Source: Kosakonia sacchari (lineage in GTDB: Bacteria; Pseudomonadota; Gammaproteobacteria; Enterobacterales; Enterobacteriaceae). From it: 64,000 bases of DNA. Position numbers and translations under genes: made by a program. Location of the stretch: the NCBI GenBank assembly GCA_900109485.1, contig FOAY01000002.1, positions 244,723 through 308,722 on the forward strand, written 5' to 3'. The notes beneath the pieces are model-generated. The model saw only the letters and a list, made by a program, of their open reading frames with translations, did not search any database and was not told where the DNA came from. Of the stretch, positions 53,682 to 62,361 are shown piece by piece; within the stretch, counting starts at the first letter, position 1; every line of letters begins with the position of its first letter.

Positions 53682-54221
53682 TTATCCTCTAAAACCTGGT
53701 GGGATTTGATTGTCCGGTTCTGACAGTGCATTGATATCGCGTTTCGCCGCGCCATTCTGGCTGGTACGACCGATTTGTACGCTGCGCGCCAGCTTTTGCT
53801 GCCACTGCACATGGTGGAACACCTTGCCTTCGGCCTGCCAGTAGGCAACAAACGAAGCCAGTTCTTCTGGCGTAACGGGCTGCGTTAACGCAATGCCCCA
53901 CAACGCAGCCAGACGCTGGAAGTCTGCATCCGGTTGCCAGCCAGCGTACATGGCGAATTTGCCCATCGGCACATTCACCGGCGCGGCGGTGGGCTCTTCA
54001 TAAAATTGCGCATCAAGGGCAATGTCGCTGGCTGGCCGCGCAAGGCGGGCTTCAAGTTCCAGTAATTGCTCAAGGCGCTGCGGCGTAACGGCATAAAACG
54101 CGGGGCTGTTATTGGCAAAAACAGCGACAGCACCGCCTTCCGCGCGGGCCAGGACACTGGCGTGATCGCGCACAAATTCATCAATGCCGATGACATTCGA
54201 TGTCAGGATTTTGGAAGACAT
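53682..54221 (-). CDS. dnaT: DnaT, primosomal protein I
   Basis: 179 aa, exactly the E. coli length ([35 protein letters not shown]). Part of the PriA-PriB-DnaT restart pathway that reloads DnaB at stalled forks; works with DnaC, encoded just downstream. Core gene in its E. coli position. Confidence 0.96.
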   Translation of the reverse strand: MSSKILTSNVIGIDEFVRDHASVLARAEGGAVAVFANNSPAFYAVTPQRLEQLLELEARLARPASDIALDAQFYEEPTAAPVNVPMGKFAMYAGWQPDADFQRLAALWGIALTQPVTPEELASFVAYWQAEGKVFHHVQWQQKLARSVQIGRTSQNGAAKRDINALSEPDNQIPPGFRG

Positions 54222-54327
54222 AACGCGTTCTCAAACAGGATTACTACGGATAAGGCGCTCTGTGTTTTTTTCGCACAGGCATAATGACACATAGTAACAC
54301 AGTGAGCGGAAAGGGCAGTACAGCATG

Positions 54328-54349
54328 AAAAAAGCCGGGTTTCCCCGGC
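54328..54349 (-). terminator. Terminator after ohr
   Basis: On the minus strand GCCGGG-GAAA-CCCGGC (6-bp stem) is followed by six T. It insulates dnaT from the ohr transcript. Confidence 0.8.
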
Positions 54350-54380
54350 TGTTGCTTTTACCAAAGTGTTCGCTTGCGCG

Positions 54381-54809
54381 TTACGCAATAATGTTCAGCG
54401 TAACGTCGATGTTGCCACGGGTAGCGTTGGAATAAGGGCAAACGATGTGCGCGGCATCGACCAGTTTTTTCGCTTCGGCTGCGTCCATACCAGGCAGATG
54501 GATATTCAGTTTCGCTTCGATACCGAAACCGGTAGGCAGCGGACCAATGCCGACTTCACCTTCGATAAACGCCTCTTTCGGTATGGCGATTTTGTCGCGG
54601 CCCGCGACGAACTTCATGGCGCCCAGGAAGCAGGCGGAGTAACCCGCAGCGAACAGTTGTTCCGGGTTGGTCACTTCACCGCCCGCACCGCCCATCTCTT
54701 TTGGCACGCCCAGTTTGACATCCAGAACGCCGTCTGAAGAGGTTGCGCGGCCGTCACGGCCTCCGGTGGCTTTAGCTTTAGCGGTGTAGACGACTTTTTC
54801 TAATGACAT
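54381..54809 (-). CDS. ohr: Ohr, organic hydroperoxide reductase
   Basis: 142-aa thiol peroxidase of the OsmC/Ohr family that reduces organic hydroperoxides. The two catalytic cysteines are in [10 protein letters not shown] and [13 protein letters not shown]. The opening [24 protein letters not shown] is typical of Ohr. It follows the OhrR-type regulator on the same strand with a palindromic operator between. It is absent at this place in E. coli K-12, so this is an insertion into the core order. Confidence 0.93.
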   Translation of the reverse strand: MSLEKVVYTAKAKATGGRDGRATSSDGVLDVKLGVPKEMGGAGGEVTNPEQLFAAGYSACFLGAMKFVAGRDKIAIPKEAFIEGEVGIGPLPTGFGIEAKLNIHLPGMDAAEAKKLVDAAHIVCPYSNATRGNIDVTLNIIA

Positions 54810-54844
54810 GGCTGGTTCCTTAATTATCTTGAGAGTTTGCTATA

Positions 54845-54860
54845 AAATAGCGTGCTATTT
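54845..54860 (-). promoter_or_regulatory. OhrR operator before ohr
   Basis: AAATAGC-GT-GCTATTT is a perfect 7-2-7 inverted repeat 36 bases before the ohr start. Confidence 0.65.
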
Positions 54861-54893
54861 AGTTGGTTGAGATAAACTCCCCGCAAAGGGAGT

Positions 54894-55343
54894 TCATGCC
54901 CGTTGAAAGTTCTGGCGAAGCTGTTCCAGTTGCTGCTTGATATCGTGCAGCGTCGCGTTATCGCAGGCCATCGCACAGCCTACCGCTTCCGGAATGGACG
55001 TCGCTTGCTGCTGCAATGCGCGCCCGCTTTCGCTTAACGTAATCACTACTTGCCGCTCGTCCTGGCGTGAACGCTGACGGCGGATCAGCCCTGCGCTTTC
55101 CAGCCGTTTAAGCAGCGGCGTCAGCGTTGCTGAATCCAGAAACAGGCGCTCACCAATCTCTGACACGGTGATATCGTCCTGCTCCCACAGCACCAGCATG
55201 ACCAGATACTGTGGATAGGTAAGATTCAGCGGAGCCAGAAGCTGTCGGTAAAGCTTATGCAGCGCCAGGTTTGTTGAGTAGAGTGCAAAACAAAACTGGT
55301 TATCTAAGGCGAGCTGCGCGTTTTTGGTCGGTGTCGTTTTCAT
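54894..55343 (-). CDS. ohrR: OhrR-type MarR-family peroxide sensor
   Basis: 149 aa from the ATG at 55343 (a frame to 55379 is rejected). The conserved reactive cysteine is Cys18 in NQFCFALYS, followed by the winged helix [51 protein letters not shown] second cysteine pair region (VGCAMACD) near the C-terminus may allow the two-cysteine mechanism. It represses ohr until oxidised by organic peroxides. Confidence 0.9.
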   Translation of the reverse strand: MKTTPTKNAQLALDNQFCFALYSTNLALHKLYRQLLAPLNLTYPQYLVMLVLWEQDDITVSEIGERLFLDSATLTPLLKRLESAGLIRRQRSRQDERQVVITLSESGRALQQQATSIPEAVGCAMACDNATLHDIKQQLEQLRQNFQRA

Positions 55344-55387
55344 GTTTTTTAATATATGTAGTGTGCGATTTAATTGCAAGATATTTT

Positions 55388-56035
55388 TTACGGACAGGTA
55401 TAACGCAGCACAACCTCGACTGCCATCTCCCGATAGTACTGGCGCTGCGCAGTCGCATCAGGGTTCTCTTCAAACAGCATGGAAAAAGAGTAGCTGTTGG
55501 CGACGTAGTGAAAACTGAAACTGCTCATCAGACGGTGAACATCGCGGGCATTGACGTTTTTATTAAACAGCCTTTTTTGCTGGCCGCGGCGGAGAATATC
55601 TTCCAGTAAGGTCAACGCGCTGCGGTTCACATCGCGCAGCAGAACCGATTGCTGTATAAAACGCCCGCGCTGCATGTTCTCCATACAGATAATACGAATG
55701 AAATCAGGGTGATCGGCATGGTAATCGAAAGTGCTTTCGACCAGTTGCACCATCGCCTCTACGGGTGGCATATCCGCAAGGTTCAGCTTTTTCTCGCTGC
55801 GGCGAATCATGGTGTAAACGTATTCAAGTACCTGTAAATAGAGGTTTTCTTTGGTTTTGAAATGGTACACCACCATGCGTTTTGTGGTGGTGGCGCGCTC
55901 GGCGATTTGCTCCATGCGTGCGCCTGTCAGGCCGTATTCGGCAAACAGAGCGATGGCGCTAATGAAAATTTTGTCTTTCAGGTTGGATTCGTCAAAACGT
56001 TCGGAAAGATCGCTGCCATGGTGTTCCACATCCAC
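55388..56035 (-). CDS. TetR-family transcriptional regulator
   Basis: 215 aa; helix-turn-helix at residues 20-65 ([56 protein letters not shown]) and a C-terminal domain of the TetR_C type found in RutR-like/NicS regulators. It lies after yjjB on the same strand, with no obvious catabolic partner nearby, so its target is unknown. Not present at this place in E. coli. Confidence 0.85.
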   Translation of the reverse strand: MDVEHHGSDLSERFDESNLKDKIFISAIALFAEYGLTGARMEQIAERATTTKRMVVYHFKTKENLYLQVLEYVYTMIRRSEKKLNLADMPPVEAMVQLVESTFDYHADHPDFIRIICMENMQRGRFIQQSVLLRDVNRSALTLLEDILRRGQQKRLFNKNVNARDVHRLMSSFSFHYVANSYSFSMLFEENPDATAQRQYYREMAVEVVLRYTCP

Positions 56036-56094
56036 TCCTTACTGGCCGTCATTTGTCTGTGGATTATCACCATGGCCGCGACAGAAAACAAATC

Positions 56095-56568
56095 TCAAAC
56101 GCGCGGGCGTCTGCGGTATATCCACAGGCCGGGAATCGACAGGCCAATAGAAAGCGCGCCAACGATCGATGAGGCTTTCAGGAAATTCGTCAGTAACAGG
56201 ATCATTAACTCTTCGCTGTAACCGAAGTGGCCGATTTTCACCGCGGAAACCATCGCTGTGTAGGCCGAGATGCCCGGAAACATCGGAATGACTGCCGCCA
56301 CGGTAAATACTTTAGGATGCGCCAGATACCATCGCGACCAGCGAATGCCTATCGATCCGACCAGCATAGCGGCCACAAAGGTTGACCATTCGATATTAAA
56401 ACCCCAGTACATCAGCGCAAAGCGGGAACCGTGGCCCAGTGCGCCCAGGAGCGCACACCAGGGCAGGGCGCGATGCGGAACGTTGAAAACCATGGCAAAC
56501 CCGACTGCGGGGATTGCGGCCAGCAACATATCTTGCATAAGTGCCAGAACAAAGGCGATTACATCCAT
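56095..56568 (-). CDS. yjjB: YjjB, ThrE-family small subunit (succinate exporter)
   Basis: 157 aa, exactly the E. coli length from ATG 56568. Four or five membrane segments with [27 protein letters not shown] and [26 protein letters not shown]. It pairs with YjjP; together they have been reported to export succinate in E. coli. It overlaps yjjP by 10 bases. Confidence 0.95.
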   Translation of the reverse strand: MDVIAFVLALMQDMLLAAIPAVGFAMVFNVPHRALPWCALLGALGHGSRFALMYWGFNIEWSTFVAAMLVGSIGIRWSRWYLAHPKVFTVAAVIPMFPGISAYTAMVSAVKIGHFGYSEELMILLLTNFLKASSIVGALSIGLSIPGLWIYRRRPRV

Positions 56569-57335
56569 CCGCGTAGCCCCCACAGTGTCATTGCCATCAC
56601 CACGCCGATACAGGTGGCGAGGGTTAATAAGCTGGCGATGGCCCAGCGCGCAAGACCCGTGTTGATATGGCCTTTGAACATATCGGCAACCGCGTTGATC
56701 AGCGGAAAACCGGGTACCAGCAACAGCACGCTGGCGGCCATGGCGACAGTGGATGAATGAATAAAGGCAGGAAGTGTCAGCATCAAACCGGAAACGGTGG
56801 TGGCCACAAAGGCGGTAATGCAGAAATTAATCTGTGGATGCATATGGCGATTCGCCAGTAGCAGCCGCACATACATCGCCACGCTGCTGGCGCAAAAGGT
56901 AATAAATGCGCCGTCCCAGCCGCCTTTATTGAGTTTGCAGAAACAGGCGCAGGAAAGGCCAACCATCAGCGTGACCAGCCAGCGTGGGTAGCGCAGCGGT
57001 TTAACCTGGGCAAACCGCTTTTCAACGTCCCTCGCATCCAGCAGCTTATGTTCGGTCATGATCACGATATGCTGTATTTCCGTTACTACGTGCATATTGA
57101 TGCCGCGATCGCTGTTTTTACGCGTTGAGGTCAGGCATTGCCCGTCTTTGATGGTTGTCAGAACGATGGCATTAGAGGAGATGAGACTTTCAACGCTGTC
57201 CATACCCAGCGCGATGCCCAGACGTGTTGATAGCTCTTCCACTAATGCGCTCTCTGCGCCATGCTGCAACAAAAATAGCCCACACTGAATACACAGCCGC
57301 GTAATAGCGCGCTGTGATGACTGGTCTGTTTGCAT
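56559..57335 (-). CDS. yjjP: YjjP, ThrE-family large subunit (succinate exporter)
   Basis: 258 aa (E. coli 256) from the ATG at 57335; a longer frame to 57434 lacks support. N-terminal soluble ThrE domain ([35 protein letters not shown]-like [13 protein letters not shown]) and five membrane segments after residue 130. First gene of yjjPB. Confidence 0.95.
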   Translation of the reverse strand: MQTDQSSQRAITRLCIQCGLFLLQHGAESALVEELSTRLGIALGMDSVESLISSNAIVLTTIKDGQCLTSTRKNSDRGINMHVVTEIQHIVIMTEHKLLDARDVEKRFAQVKPLRYPRWLVTLMVGLSCACFCKLNKGGWDGAFITFCASSVAMYVRLLLANRHMHPQINFCITAFVATTVSGLMLTLPAFIHSSTVAMAASVLLLVPGFPLINAVADMFKGHINTGLARWAIASLLTLATCIGVVMAMTLWGLRGWM

Positions 57336-57886
57336 GATTACCCTGGTATCTGTTAACACAACGCTCGCGAAGGATGGAGCGTAAAAGATAGTTTTAGCAC
57401 AGGTGACAGGCAGAATGGCGCTCAGATAGATCAAGATTTGTGCAGTAAGTCACGCTGAAGTTTGCTCTGAAGTTTTCTTAAATTATGTGGTTAAGAATTC
57501 ATTTAAGGTTTTTTTATAAAAAATTATATGAAAAGAAAAGGGGCGGTATTATTTGCGACTAACGGCCTGGTTTTCATAAAGTATTTCTTAAACATTTGTT
57601 AAGATTATTGTTTTTATCTTAATTATATTGTCTTTGATTATTTTAAATTTCCTTTTTATTTTTTAATAATACGCGAGATAATCTGGCGGGCGATATGTTA
57701 TATTGACATGTAAGTTGGTAATACTATAATTCCGGCTCTTTATGTTTGACCCCAACTCATAAATTTCGCCAATTCTTACGGCGACGCTTATCCAGATAAT
57801 GTCATTATCTGTGGTTATTATTGGTTCCTATTGGAAAAAAGTCATCGTGCGGATTGATAGAACTCGCAAATGGACGTGGAGATTTT
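57336..57886. other. AT-rich region upstream of yjjQ-bglJ
   Basis: About 550 bases, very AT-rich (long A and T runs at 57480-57700), the type of DNA silenced by H-NS; in E. coli the yjjQ-bglJ promoter is H-NS repressed. Apart from the 8-3-8 inverted repeat near 57800 no gene or clear site was recognised. Confidence 0.65.
57793..57811 (+). promoter_or_regulatory. 8-3-8 inverted repeat in the yjjQ leader
   Basis: CAGATAAT-GTC-ATTATCTG is perfect. It lies 76 bases before the yjjQ start and could be an operator or a leader hairpin. Confidence 0.45.
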
Positions 57887-58624
57887 ATGTTATCAGCAGA
57901 CAACACTCATGGGATTGTTATTAGCCAGACTCCGGTTCTCAGGGCCGGGATTGGCGGTATACTTAAACGCAATTTTCCTGAATACATCCTCAATTATTAT
58001 TCCTGTGTAGAAGAGATAGATCTGCTGCAATTAAAGAGCGCTCGCCTGGTTATTGTTGATATCTCTGACGAGCTTTTCTACGCGAGAAGACGCTGTCAGA
58101 ATTATTATTCTCTTTTTTCTCAAAGTGATAGCTCACACTGGATCTTTTTCACTCCACGTACGGTGCTGCCTGTGGCAATGGAGTTTTTGTTACGCCCGCG
58201 TATCACGTTACTCTCCAGCCAGGAACCCGTTGAAGGGGTGATTAATGCTATTCGCCATGGATATGGGAGCGAGGGAGAAATTAGCCAGGCGCTTATGCCA
58301 GAGGGAATGAGCAGAAGTGCCGCTGATGCTCCCCTAAGTAAAATACTTACCCTATCTGAACGTAACGTGTTACGTCTTCTTGGAAAAGGCTGGGGAATAA
58401 ACCAAATTGCTATGCTGCTCAAAAAAAGTAATAAAACAGTGAGCGCGCAGAAAAATAGTGCAATGAGACGGTTATCATTACGGAGTAATGCAGATTTATA
58501 TATATGGATTAATAGCAGCCAGGGAATGGCTGAGTTGAATTCAGGCGCGATGTATGGAGACCGAAATGAATGGAAAATAGCTACAAAAAGGGAAATGTCG
58601 CCATTATTGAAAAGTGCACAATGA
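57887..58624 (+). CDS. yjjQ: YjjQ, LuxR-type transcriptional regulator
   Basis: 245 aa (E. coli 241). An N-terminal receiver-like domain without phospho-site pattern (HGIVISQTPVLRAGIGGILKRNFPEYIL) is followed by a LuxR helix-turn-helix (LTLSERNVLRLLGKGWGINQIAMLLKKSNKTVSAQKNSAMRRLSLRSN), nearly identical to E. coli YjjQ. GGAG precedes ATG 57887. In E. coli YjjQ represses flagellar and capsule genes. It overlaps bglJ by 55 bases. Confidence 0.93.
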   Translation: MLSADNTHGIVISQTPVLRAGIGGILKRNFPEYILNYYSCVEEIDLLQLKSARLVIVDISDELFYARRRCQNYYSLFSQSDSSHWIFFTPRTVLPVAMEFLLRPRITLLSSQEPVEGVINAIRHGYGSEGEISQALMPEGMSRSAADAPLSKILTLSERNVLRLLGKGWGINQIAMLLKKSNKTVSAQKNSAMRRLSLRSNADLYIWINSSQGMAELNSGAMYGDRNEWKIATKREMSPLLKSAQ

Positions 58625-59241
58625 GTCGGGAGGGATTACGACATTTATTTAGTGAATCGTCTATTAATCAGTATTCGTTTCATTTTTTTAAAGAGCATTC
58701 GGTGTTTCATCAGACACTGAAGCACACGCCTTTTTTTTCCGTTATCTATTCACTTTTTGGGCACCGGAAAGAGCGGCGGGAGTGCCTGATGTGTTTGCAC
58801 TGGCTTTCGCTTTCTCACCCGGGTGTTCAGCATATTGTTCTGGCGGGGGACGATCGGGAAGCCCAGCTGGTCGGGCATCTCTCTCCCTCGCGGCTGCATG
58901 GTATTTTGAGCAAATCCTCTCCGCTGCCTGTGTTACAGGAGCAATTGGGGATGCTACTGGGTGAAACCCGGCGCATTAATGAGAACATGATTAATAATTG
59001 GTACGTGAGCCAGTGCCGGATGCTCAGCCCTACAGAGTGGGAGATCCTGAATTACCTGACGCGCGGTTTTTCGCTGGCCGAGATAGCCTCGCTGCTGGAT
59101 CGGAACGTGAAAACCATCCGCGCGCATAAATTCAATGCGATGACGAAGCTGGGCGTTACGTCTGACGTCGGGTTATTGGATGCCGCAGATATTCTGACCT
59201 GGAGGCCACCAACTCCTCGTTCAGCGTCGGAGTTGATGTAG
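58570..59241 (+). CDS. bglJ: BglJ, LuxR-type partner of RcsB
   Basis: 223 aa (E. coli 225). N-terminal receiver-like domain (NVAIIEKCTMSREGLRHLFSE) and LuxR helix-turn-helix (LSPTEWEILNYLTRGFSLAEIASLLDRNVKTIRAHKFNAMTKLGVTSDVGLLDAADIL). In E. coli it forms heterodimers with RcsB that relieve H-NS silencing of bgl and other loci. The first 55 bases overlap yjjQ in another frame. Confidence 0.93.
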   Translation: MENSYKKGNVAIIEKCTMSREGLRHLFSESSINQYSFHFFKEHSVFHQTLKHTPFFSVIYSLFGHRKERRECLMCLHWLSLSHPGVQHIVLAGDDREAQLVGHLSPSRLHGILSKSSPLPVLQEQLGMLLGETRRINENMINNWYVSQCRMLSPTEWEILNYLTRGFSLAEIASLLDRNVKTIRAHKFNAMTKLGVTSDVGLLDAADILTWRPPTPRSASELM

Positions 59242-59255
59242 TTCAGCGACGTTTA

Positions 59256-59282
59256 AGCGCCAGGCGTGCTGTACCTGGCGCT
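59256..59282. terminator. Stem-loop between convergent bglJ and the YbaK-like gene
   Basis: AGCGCCAGG/CCTGGCGCT is a 9-bp perfect stem with a 9-base loop. T runs are weak on both sides. Confidence 0.5.
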
Positions 59283-59288
59283 GAGACG

Positions 59289-59747
59289 TTACAAGCAAAC
59301 GTCAATCCATTTTGCGCGAGTAAGTTCAGCCATTCGCTCAGGAGAAATGCGGACTGCGCTGTGGATAGCTCCCGCAGCGGGCAGGACTTCCGGATACTGT
59401 TTTAGTGAGATATCACAATAGATTGCCAGTGGGTTTTCTAGCCCAAACGGACAGACGCCGCCCACCGGATGCCCGGTAACCATAACAACCTCATCGCTGC
59501 TCAGCATGCGAGCCTTCGCGCCAAAGGTGTTTTTCAGTTTTTTGTTATCCAGACGCGCATCGCCTTTAGCAACCACGAGAATGACTTCGTTTTTCACTTT
59601 TAATGACAGCGTCTTGGCGATTTGCCCTGGTTCAACATGGTGCGCGGCGGCGGCCAGTGCAACAGTCGCGGTACTTTGGTTCAGTTCAATAATATCGATA
59701 TCGGGGGCGTTGTCGGCAAAGAATTGCCGCACGGACTGCAAACTCAT
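59289..59747 (-). CDS. YbaK/EbsC-family aminoacyl-tRNA deacylase
   Basis: 152-aa single-domain editing protein of the YbaK/ProX family, which hydrolyses mischarged aminoacyl-tRNA (for example Cys- or Ala-tRNAPro). Motifs: AKTLSLKVKNEVILVVAKGDARLDNKKLKNTF with the conserved lysine, and VTGHPVGGVCPFGL, the GxxxG-type loop of the family. Its own specificity is unassigned. Not at this site in E. coli K-12. Confidence 0.88.
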   Translation of the reverse strand: MSLQSVRQFFADNAPDIDIIELNQSTATVALAAAAHHVEPGQIAKTLSLKVKNEVILVVAKGDARLDNKKLKNTFGAKARMLSSDEVVMVTGHPVGGVCPFGLENPLAIYCDISLKQYPEVLPAAGAIHSAVRISPERMAELTRAKWIDVCL

Positions 59748-59861
59748 GATGTTCTCCTGCCTGGGACCGCCATTAATCTGTCATAAGCCTGTTATCCATG
59801 TAAATATCCCGATGTAACAAACCTCTCTACAAAGTTTCTCGATCGCCTTCACAATCGCGGA

Positions 59862-59882
59862 AACCGGTTACAGTAACCGGTT
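59862..59882 (+). promoter_or_regulatory. 21-base palindrome, LacI/GalR-type operator candidate
   Basis: Arms AACCGGTTAC and GTAACCGGTT flank a single central A: a perfect 10-1-10 palindrome, which also contains two AACCGGTT 8-mers 13 bases apart. CCGG-centred palindromes are typical of LacI/GalR repressors. It lies about 200 bases before the EIIC start. Confidence 0.65.
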
Positions 59883-59955
59883 GCAGTGTCCACATCGTGG
59901 GTTAATACTGATTTTGTCCTTCCTTCTGTACATAAAATCAAATAAAGAGCCGTCT

Positions 59956-60066
59956 ATGAAACCTACACTGCTTTGTCGTAATGCTGGTTTAAAAAACCGC
60001 ATGGTTTCAAACCTAAAAATGGATCGCTGCACGGCAAAACATTCGCTGGTGCGCTTATTTTTTTAG
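59956..60066 (+). CDS. Possible 36-aa leader peptide before the EIIC gene
   Basis: ATG-initiated frame (MKPTLLCRNAGLKNRMVSNL...) preceded by AAAGAG, ending 18 bases before the EIIC ATG. Basic, without recognisable similarity. It contains two tandem inverted repeats (GGTTT-AAA-AAACC at 59986-59998, GGTTT-C-AAACC at 60003-60013). It may be a regulatory leader or chance. Confidence 0.3.
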   Translation: MKPTLLCRNAGLKNRMVSNLKMDRCTAKHSLVRLFF

Positions 60067-60084
60067 CCTGACAGGAGAGCTGAT

Positions 60085-61425
60085 ATGTCTGCTAACCATG
60101 CTGCGTTTAACCTGATTTTCCGGTTTATAGAAAACTACGTCAGCCCGATCGCCGGGCGGATCTCTTCTCAACGTCATGTTATGGCCATCCGTGACGGCTT
60201 CATTTCTGCGATGCCGTTTATGATTGTTGGCTCATTCTTATTGGTCTTTGCCTATCCGCCCTTTTCACCGGATACCACCTGGGGCTTTGCACGCGCCTGG
60301 CTGGATCTGGCGAAACAGTATGAAGGTCGGATCCTCACGCCTTTCGATATGACGATGGGCGTTATGTCCATTTATATCTGTGCGGCGATTGCTTATAACC
60401 TCGGTAAGCATTACGTGAAATCGCACCAGCTCGACCCTTTCATGTGCGCAATGCTGTCGCTGATGGCGTTTTTACTGGTTGCGGCACCGAAAACCAACGG
60501 TACGCTTCCGGTGGATAGCCTGGGCGGAACCGGTATTTTCACCGCAATACTGGTGGCGATTTACTGTGTCGAAATGATGCGTTTCCTGAAGGCGCACAAC
60601 ATTGGCATTCGCCTGCCGGACCAGGTGCCGCCGATGATCAAAAACTCGTTTGATCTGTTGATCCCGGTGCTTGTCGTCGTATTGACGCTCTACCCGTTAA
60701 GCCTGCTGATCCAGTCGCAGTTCAATATGCTCATCCCACAGGCGATTATGGCGCTGTTCAAACCGCTGGTGGCGGCGGCGGATTCTCTTCCGGCGATCCT
60801 GCTGGCGGTGATTATTGCTCATCTGTTGTGGTTTGCCGGGATTCACGGCGCGGCTATTGTTTCGGGCATGCTGCAAATGTTCTGGTTAACCAATCTGGGG
60901 ATCAACCAGAGCGCGCTGGCGCAGAGCGCACCGTTACCGCATATCTTTATGGAAGCATTCTGGACTTTCTTTATCGTGATAGGTGGCTCTGGCGCGACAA
61001 TGGGGCTGGTGTTCTGCTATTTACGCAGCCGCTCGGTTCACCTGCGCTCGATTGGCCGGTTGAGCGTCGTGCCCAGCATCTTCAATATCAATGAGCCGGT
61101 GATTTTCGGCACCCCGATCGTCATGAATCCGGTGTTCTTTATTCCTTTCCTGCTGGCGCCGACGGTCAATGCCATTATTGCGTGGGCAGCCATGAAGCTG
61201 GATCTGATCGGCAGAGTGATTTCTGTTGTGCCGTGGACCGCGCCTGCACCGATTGGCGGAGCGTGGGCGCTCGGCTGGGATTTCCGTGCCGCGATCCTTG
61301 TCGTACTGCTGGCCTGTATTTCTGCCGTCATCTATTTCCCTTTCTTTAAAGTGTATGAGAAACAACTCCTGGAGCAGGAAGCGGAAGAGGCACAGCGTAC
61401 AGAGGATGAAAAACAGGTCGCTTAA
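60085..61425 (+). CDS. PTS EIIC component, cellobiose/chitobiose type (orphan)
   Basis: 446-aa membrane component of the lactose/cellobiose PTS family (CelB-like). Opening FIENYVSPIAGRISSQRHVMAIRDGFISAMPFMIVGSFLLVF and later NINEPVIFGTPIVMNPVFFIPF are family hallmarks, the latter in the substrate site. About ten membrane segments. AGGAG precedes the ATG. No EIIA, EIIB or phospho-glycosidase gene is near, so it must borrow partners encoded elsewhere. Substrate probably a beta-disaccharide, not proven. Confidence 0.9.
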   Translation: MSANHAAFNLIFRFIENYVSPIAGRISSQRHVMAIRDGFISAMPFMIVGSFLLVFAYPPFSPDTTWGFARAWLDLAKQYEGRILTPFDMTMGVMSIYICAAIAYNLGKHYVKSHQLDPFMCAMLSLMAFLLVAAPKTNGTLPVDSLGGTGIFTAILVAIYCVEMMRFLKAHNIGIRLPDQVPPMIKNSFDLLIPVLVVVLTLYPLSLLIQSQFNMLIPQAIMALFKPLVAAADSLPAILLAVIIAHLLWFAGIHGAAIVSGMLQMFWLTNLGINQSALAQSAPLPHIFMEAFWTFFIVIGGSGATMGLVFCYLRSRSVHLRSIGRLSVVPSIFNINEPVIFGTPIVMNPVFFIPFLLAPTVNAIIAWAAMKLDLIGRVISVVPWTAPAPIGGAWALGWDFRAAILVVLLACISAVIYFPFFKVYEKQLLEQEAEEAQRTEDEKQVA

Positions 61426-61448
61426 AACAGGATCAAGGAGAATCATGC

Positions 61449-61467
61449 GGGAGGCGTAATGCCTCCC
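61449..61467 (+). terminator. Hairpin after the EIIC gene
   Basis: GGGAGGC-GTAAT-GCCTCCC, 7-bp perfect stem, followed by TGATTATTT, between convergent EIIC and fhuF. Confidence 0.6.
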
Positions 61468-61470
61468 TGA

Positions 61471-62259
61471 TTATTTCAGCGTGCAGTCACCACACTGTTG
61501 CACATCCGGCAACCGGTAGCGCTGGCAGCAGGTACGACGTACCAGCGCGCCATCGCGCAGCACAACAGTGCGCCACAGCGGATTGTCGCTGCCGTCGGAA
61601 AGCTGTTTTTCGAAGAAGCAGGTCTGGCGTAATGCCGCGACGCGTGCTTCACCCAGCAGCGGGATAATCTCACCCAGACACCAGTTGATCAGATAGCCGG
61701 TGTTGCTCCAGATAAGTTTGCCGTTGATATCGCCCGTGGCTTCCAGTGCCTGAACTACCGGGAGCATCGCCTGCGAAACCAGTGCGGTAATCCGTTGCGC
61801 ATCATTTTGTGACGTCAGTTGATGGTCCTGCTGCACATCAATCCAGAAACAAGCCGCGCGGCCCGTTTCATGAAATTCAACGTGAAAATGTTCAGGCGCG
61901 AGGTTAATCGCGCTTTTTTGCGTTAACAGCGCCAGTAGCAAGGGCGGCACCATTAATCCCAGATACCATTGCGCCCATAGTGACAGCAGCGGTTTGTTTT
62001 CGCGCGGCTGCGCCAGTTGATGACGGTAAATATGATCGGAATAGGTCGCAATCAGCGATTGCAGCGCGGCAGGGCGTGACCATTCTGCCAGCGTCTGTGC
62101 TTGCCAGGGCGCTGGCTCGTTAAGGCGAATAAAATCGAGCAGGTGGGCGCGCGTGCTGGCGATGGTTTCCCGCATAGCATTAGCCAGCGAATCGCGTTCG
62201 TCAACGAGACGGCTTCGCCAGATAACATGTTCAGTGATCGATGCGGTACGGTAGGTCAT
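61471..62259 (-). CDS. fhuF: FhuF, ferric siderophore reductase
   Basis: 262 aa (as in E. coli). Cytoplasmic [2Fe-2S] protein that reduces iron in ferric hydroxamate siderophores. The C-terminal cluster motif CC-x10-C-x2-C (Cys244, 245, 256, 259) is intact. A Fur-box candidate lies 28-46 bases upstream. It would act on iron from the two hydroxamate-type receptors in the window. Confidence 0.94.
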   Translation of the reverse strand: MTYRTASITEHVIWRSRLVDERDSLANAMRETIASTRAHLLDFIRLNEPAPWQAQTLAEWSRPAALQSLIATYSDHIYRHQLAQPRENKPLLSLWAQWYLGLMVPPLLLALLTQKSAINLAPEHFHVEFHETGRAACFWIDVQQDHQLTSQNDAQRITALVSQAMLPVVQALEATGDINGKLIWSNTGYLINWCLGEIIPLLGEARVAALRQTCFFEKQLSDGSDNPLWRTVVLRDGALVRRTCCQRYRLPDVQQCGDCTLK

Positions 62260-62286
62260 GGCGCCAGCTGGATGCGGAATCTAAAT

Positions 62287-62305
62287 GATAATGATTGCTA
62301 ATCCT
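62287..62305 (-). promoter_or_regulatory. Fur box of fhuF
   Basis: The complement contains an uninterrupted AATCATTATC, the right half of the Fur consensus; 12 of 19 positions match overall. fhuF is a known Fur target in E. coli. Confidence 0.65.
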
Positions 62306-62361
62306 AGCCAGAGGTAAAATCGATAGCAAGATTTTTATCGTAAAGTTAGCGCGGCTACGCC

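Larger units (their letters stand above)
59748..60084. other. Control and leader region of the orphan PTS EIIC gene
   Basis: This 337-base gap contains a perfect 21-base palindrome, two tandem GGTTT repeats and a possible 36-codon leader, described separately. Confidence 0.6.
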
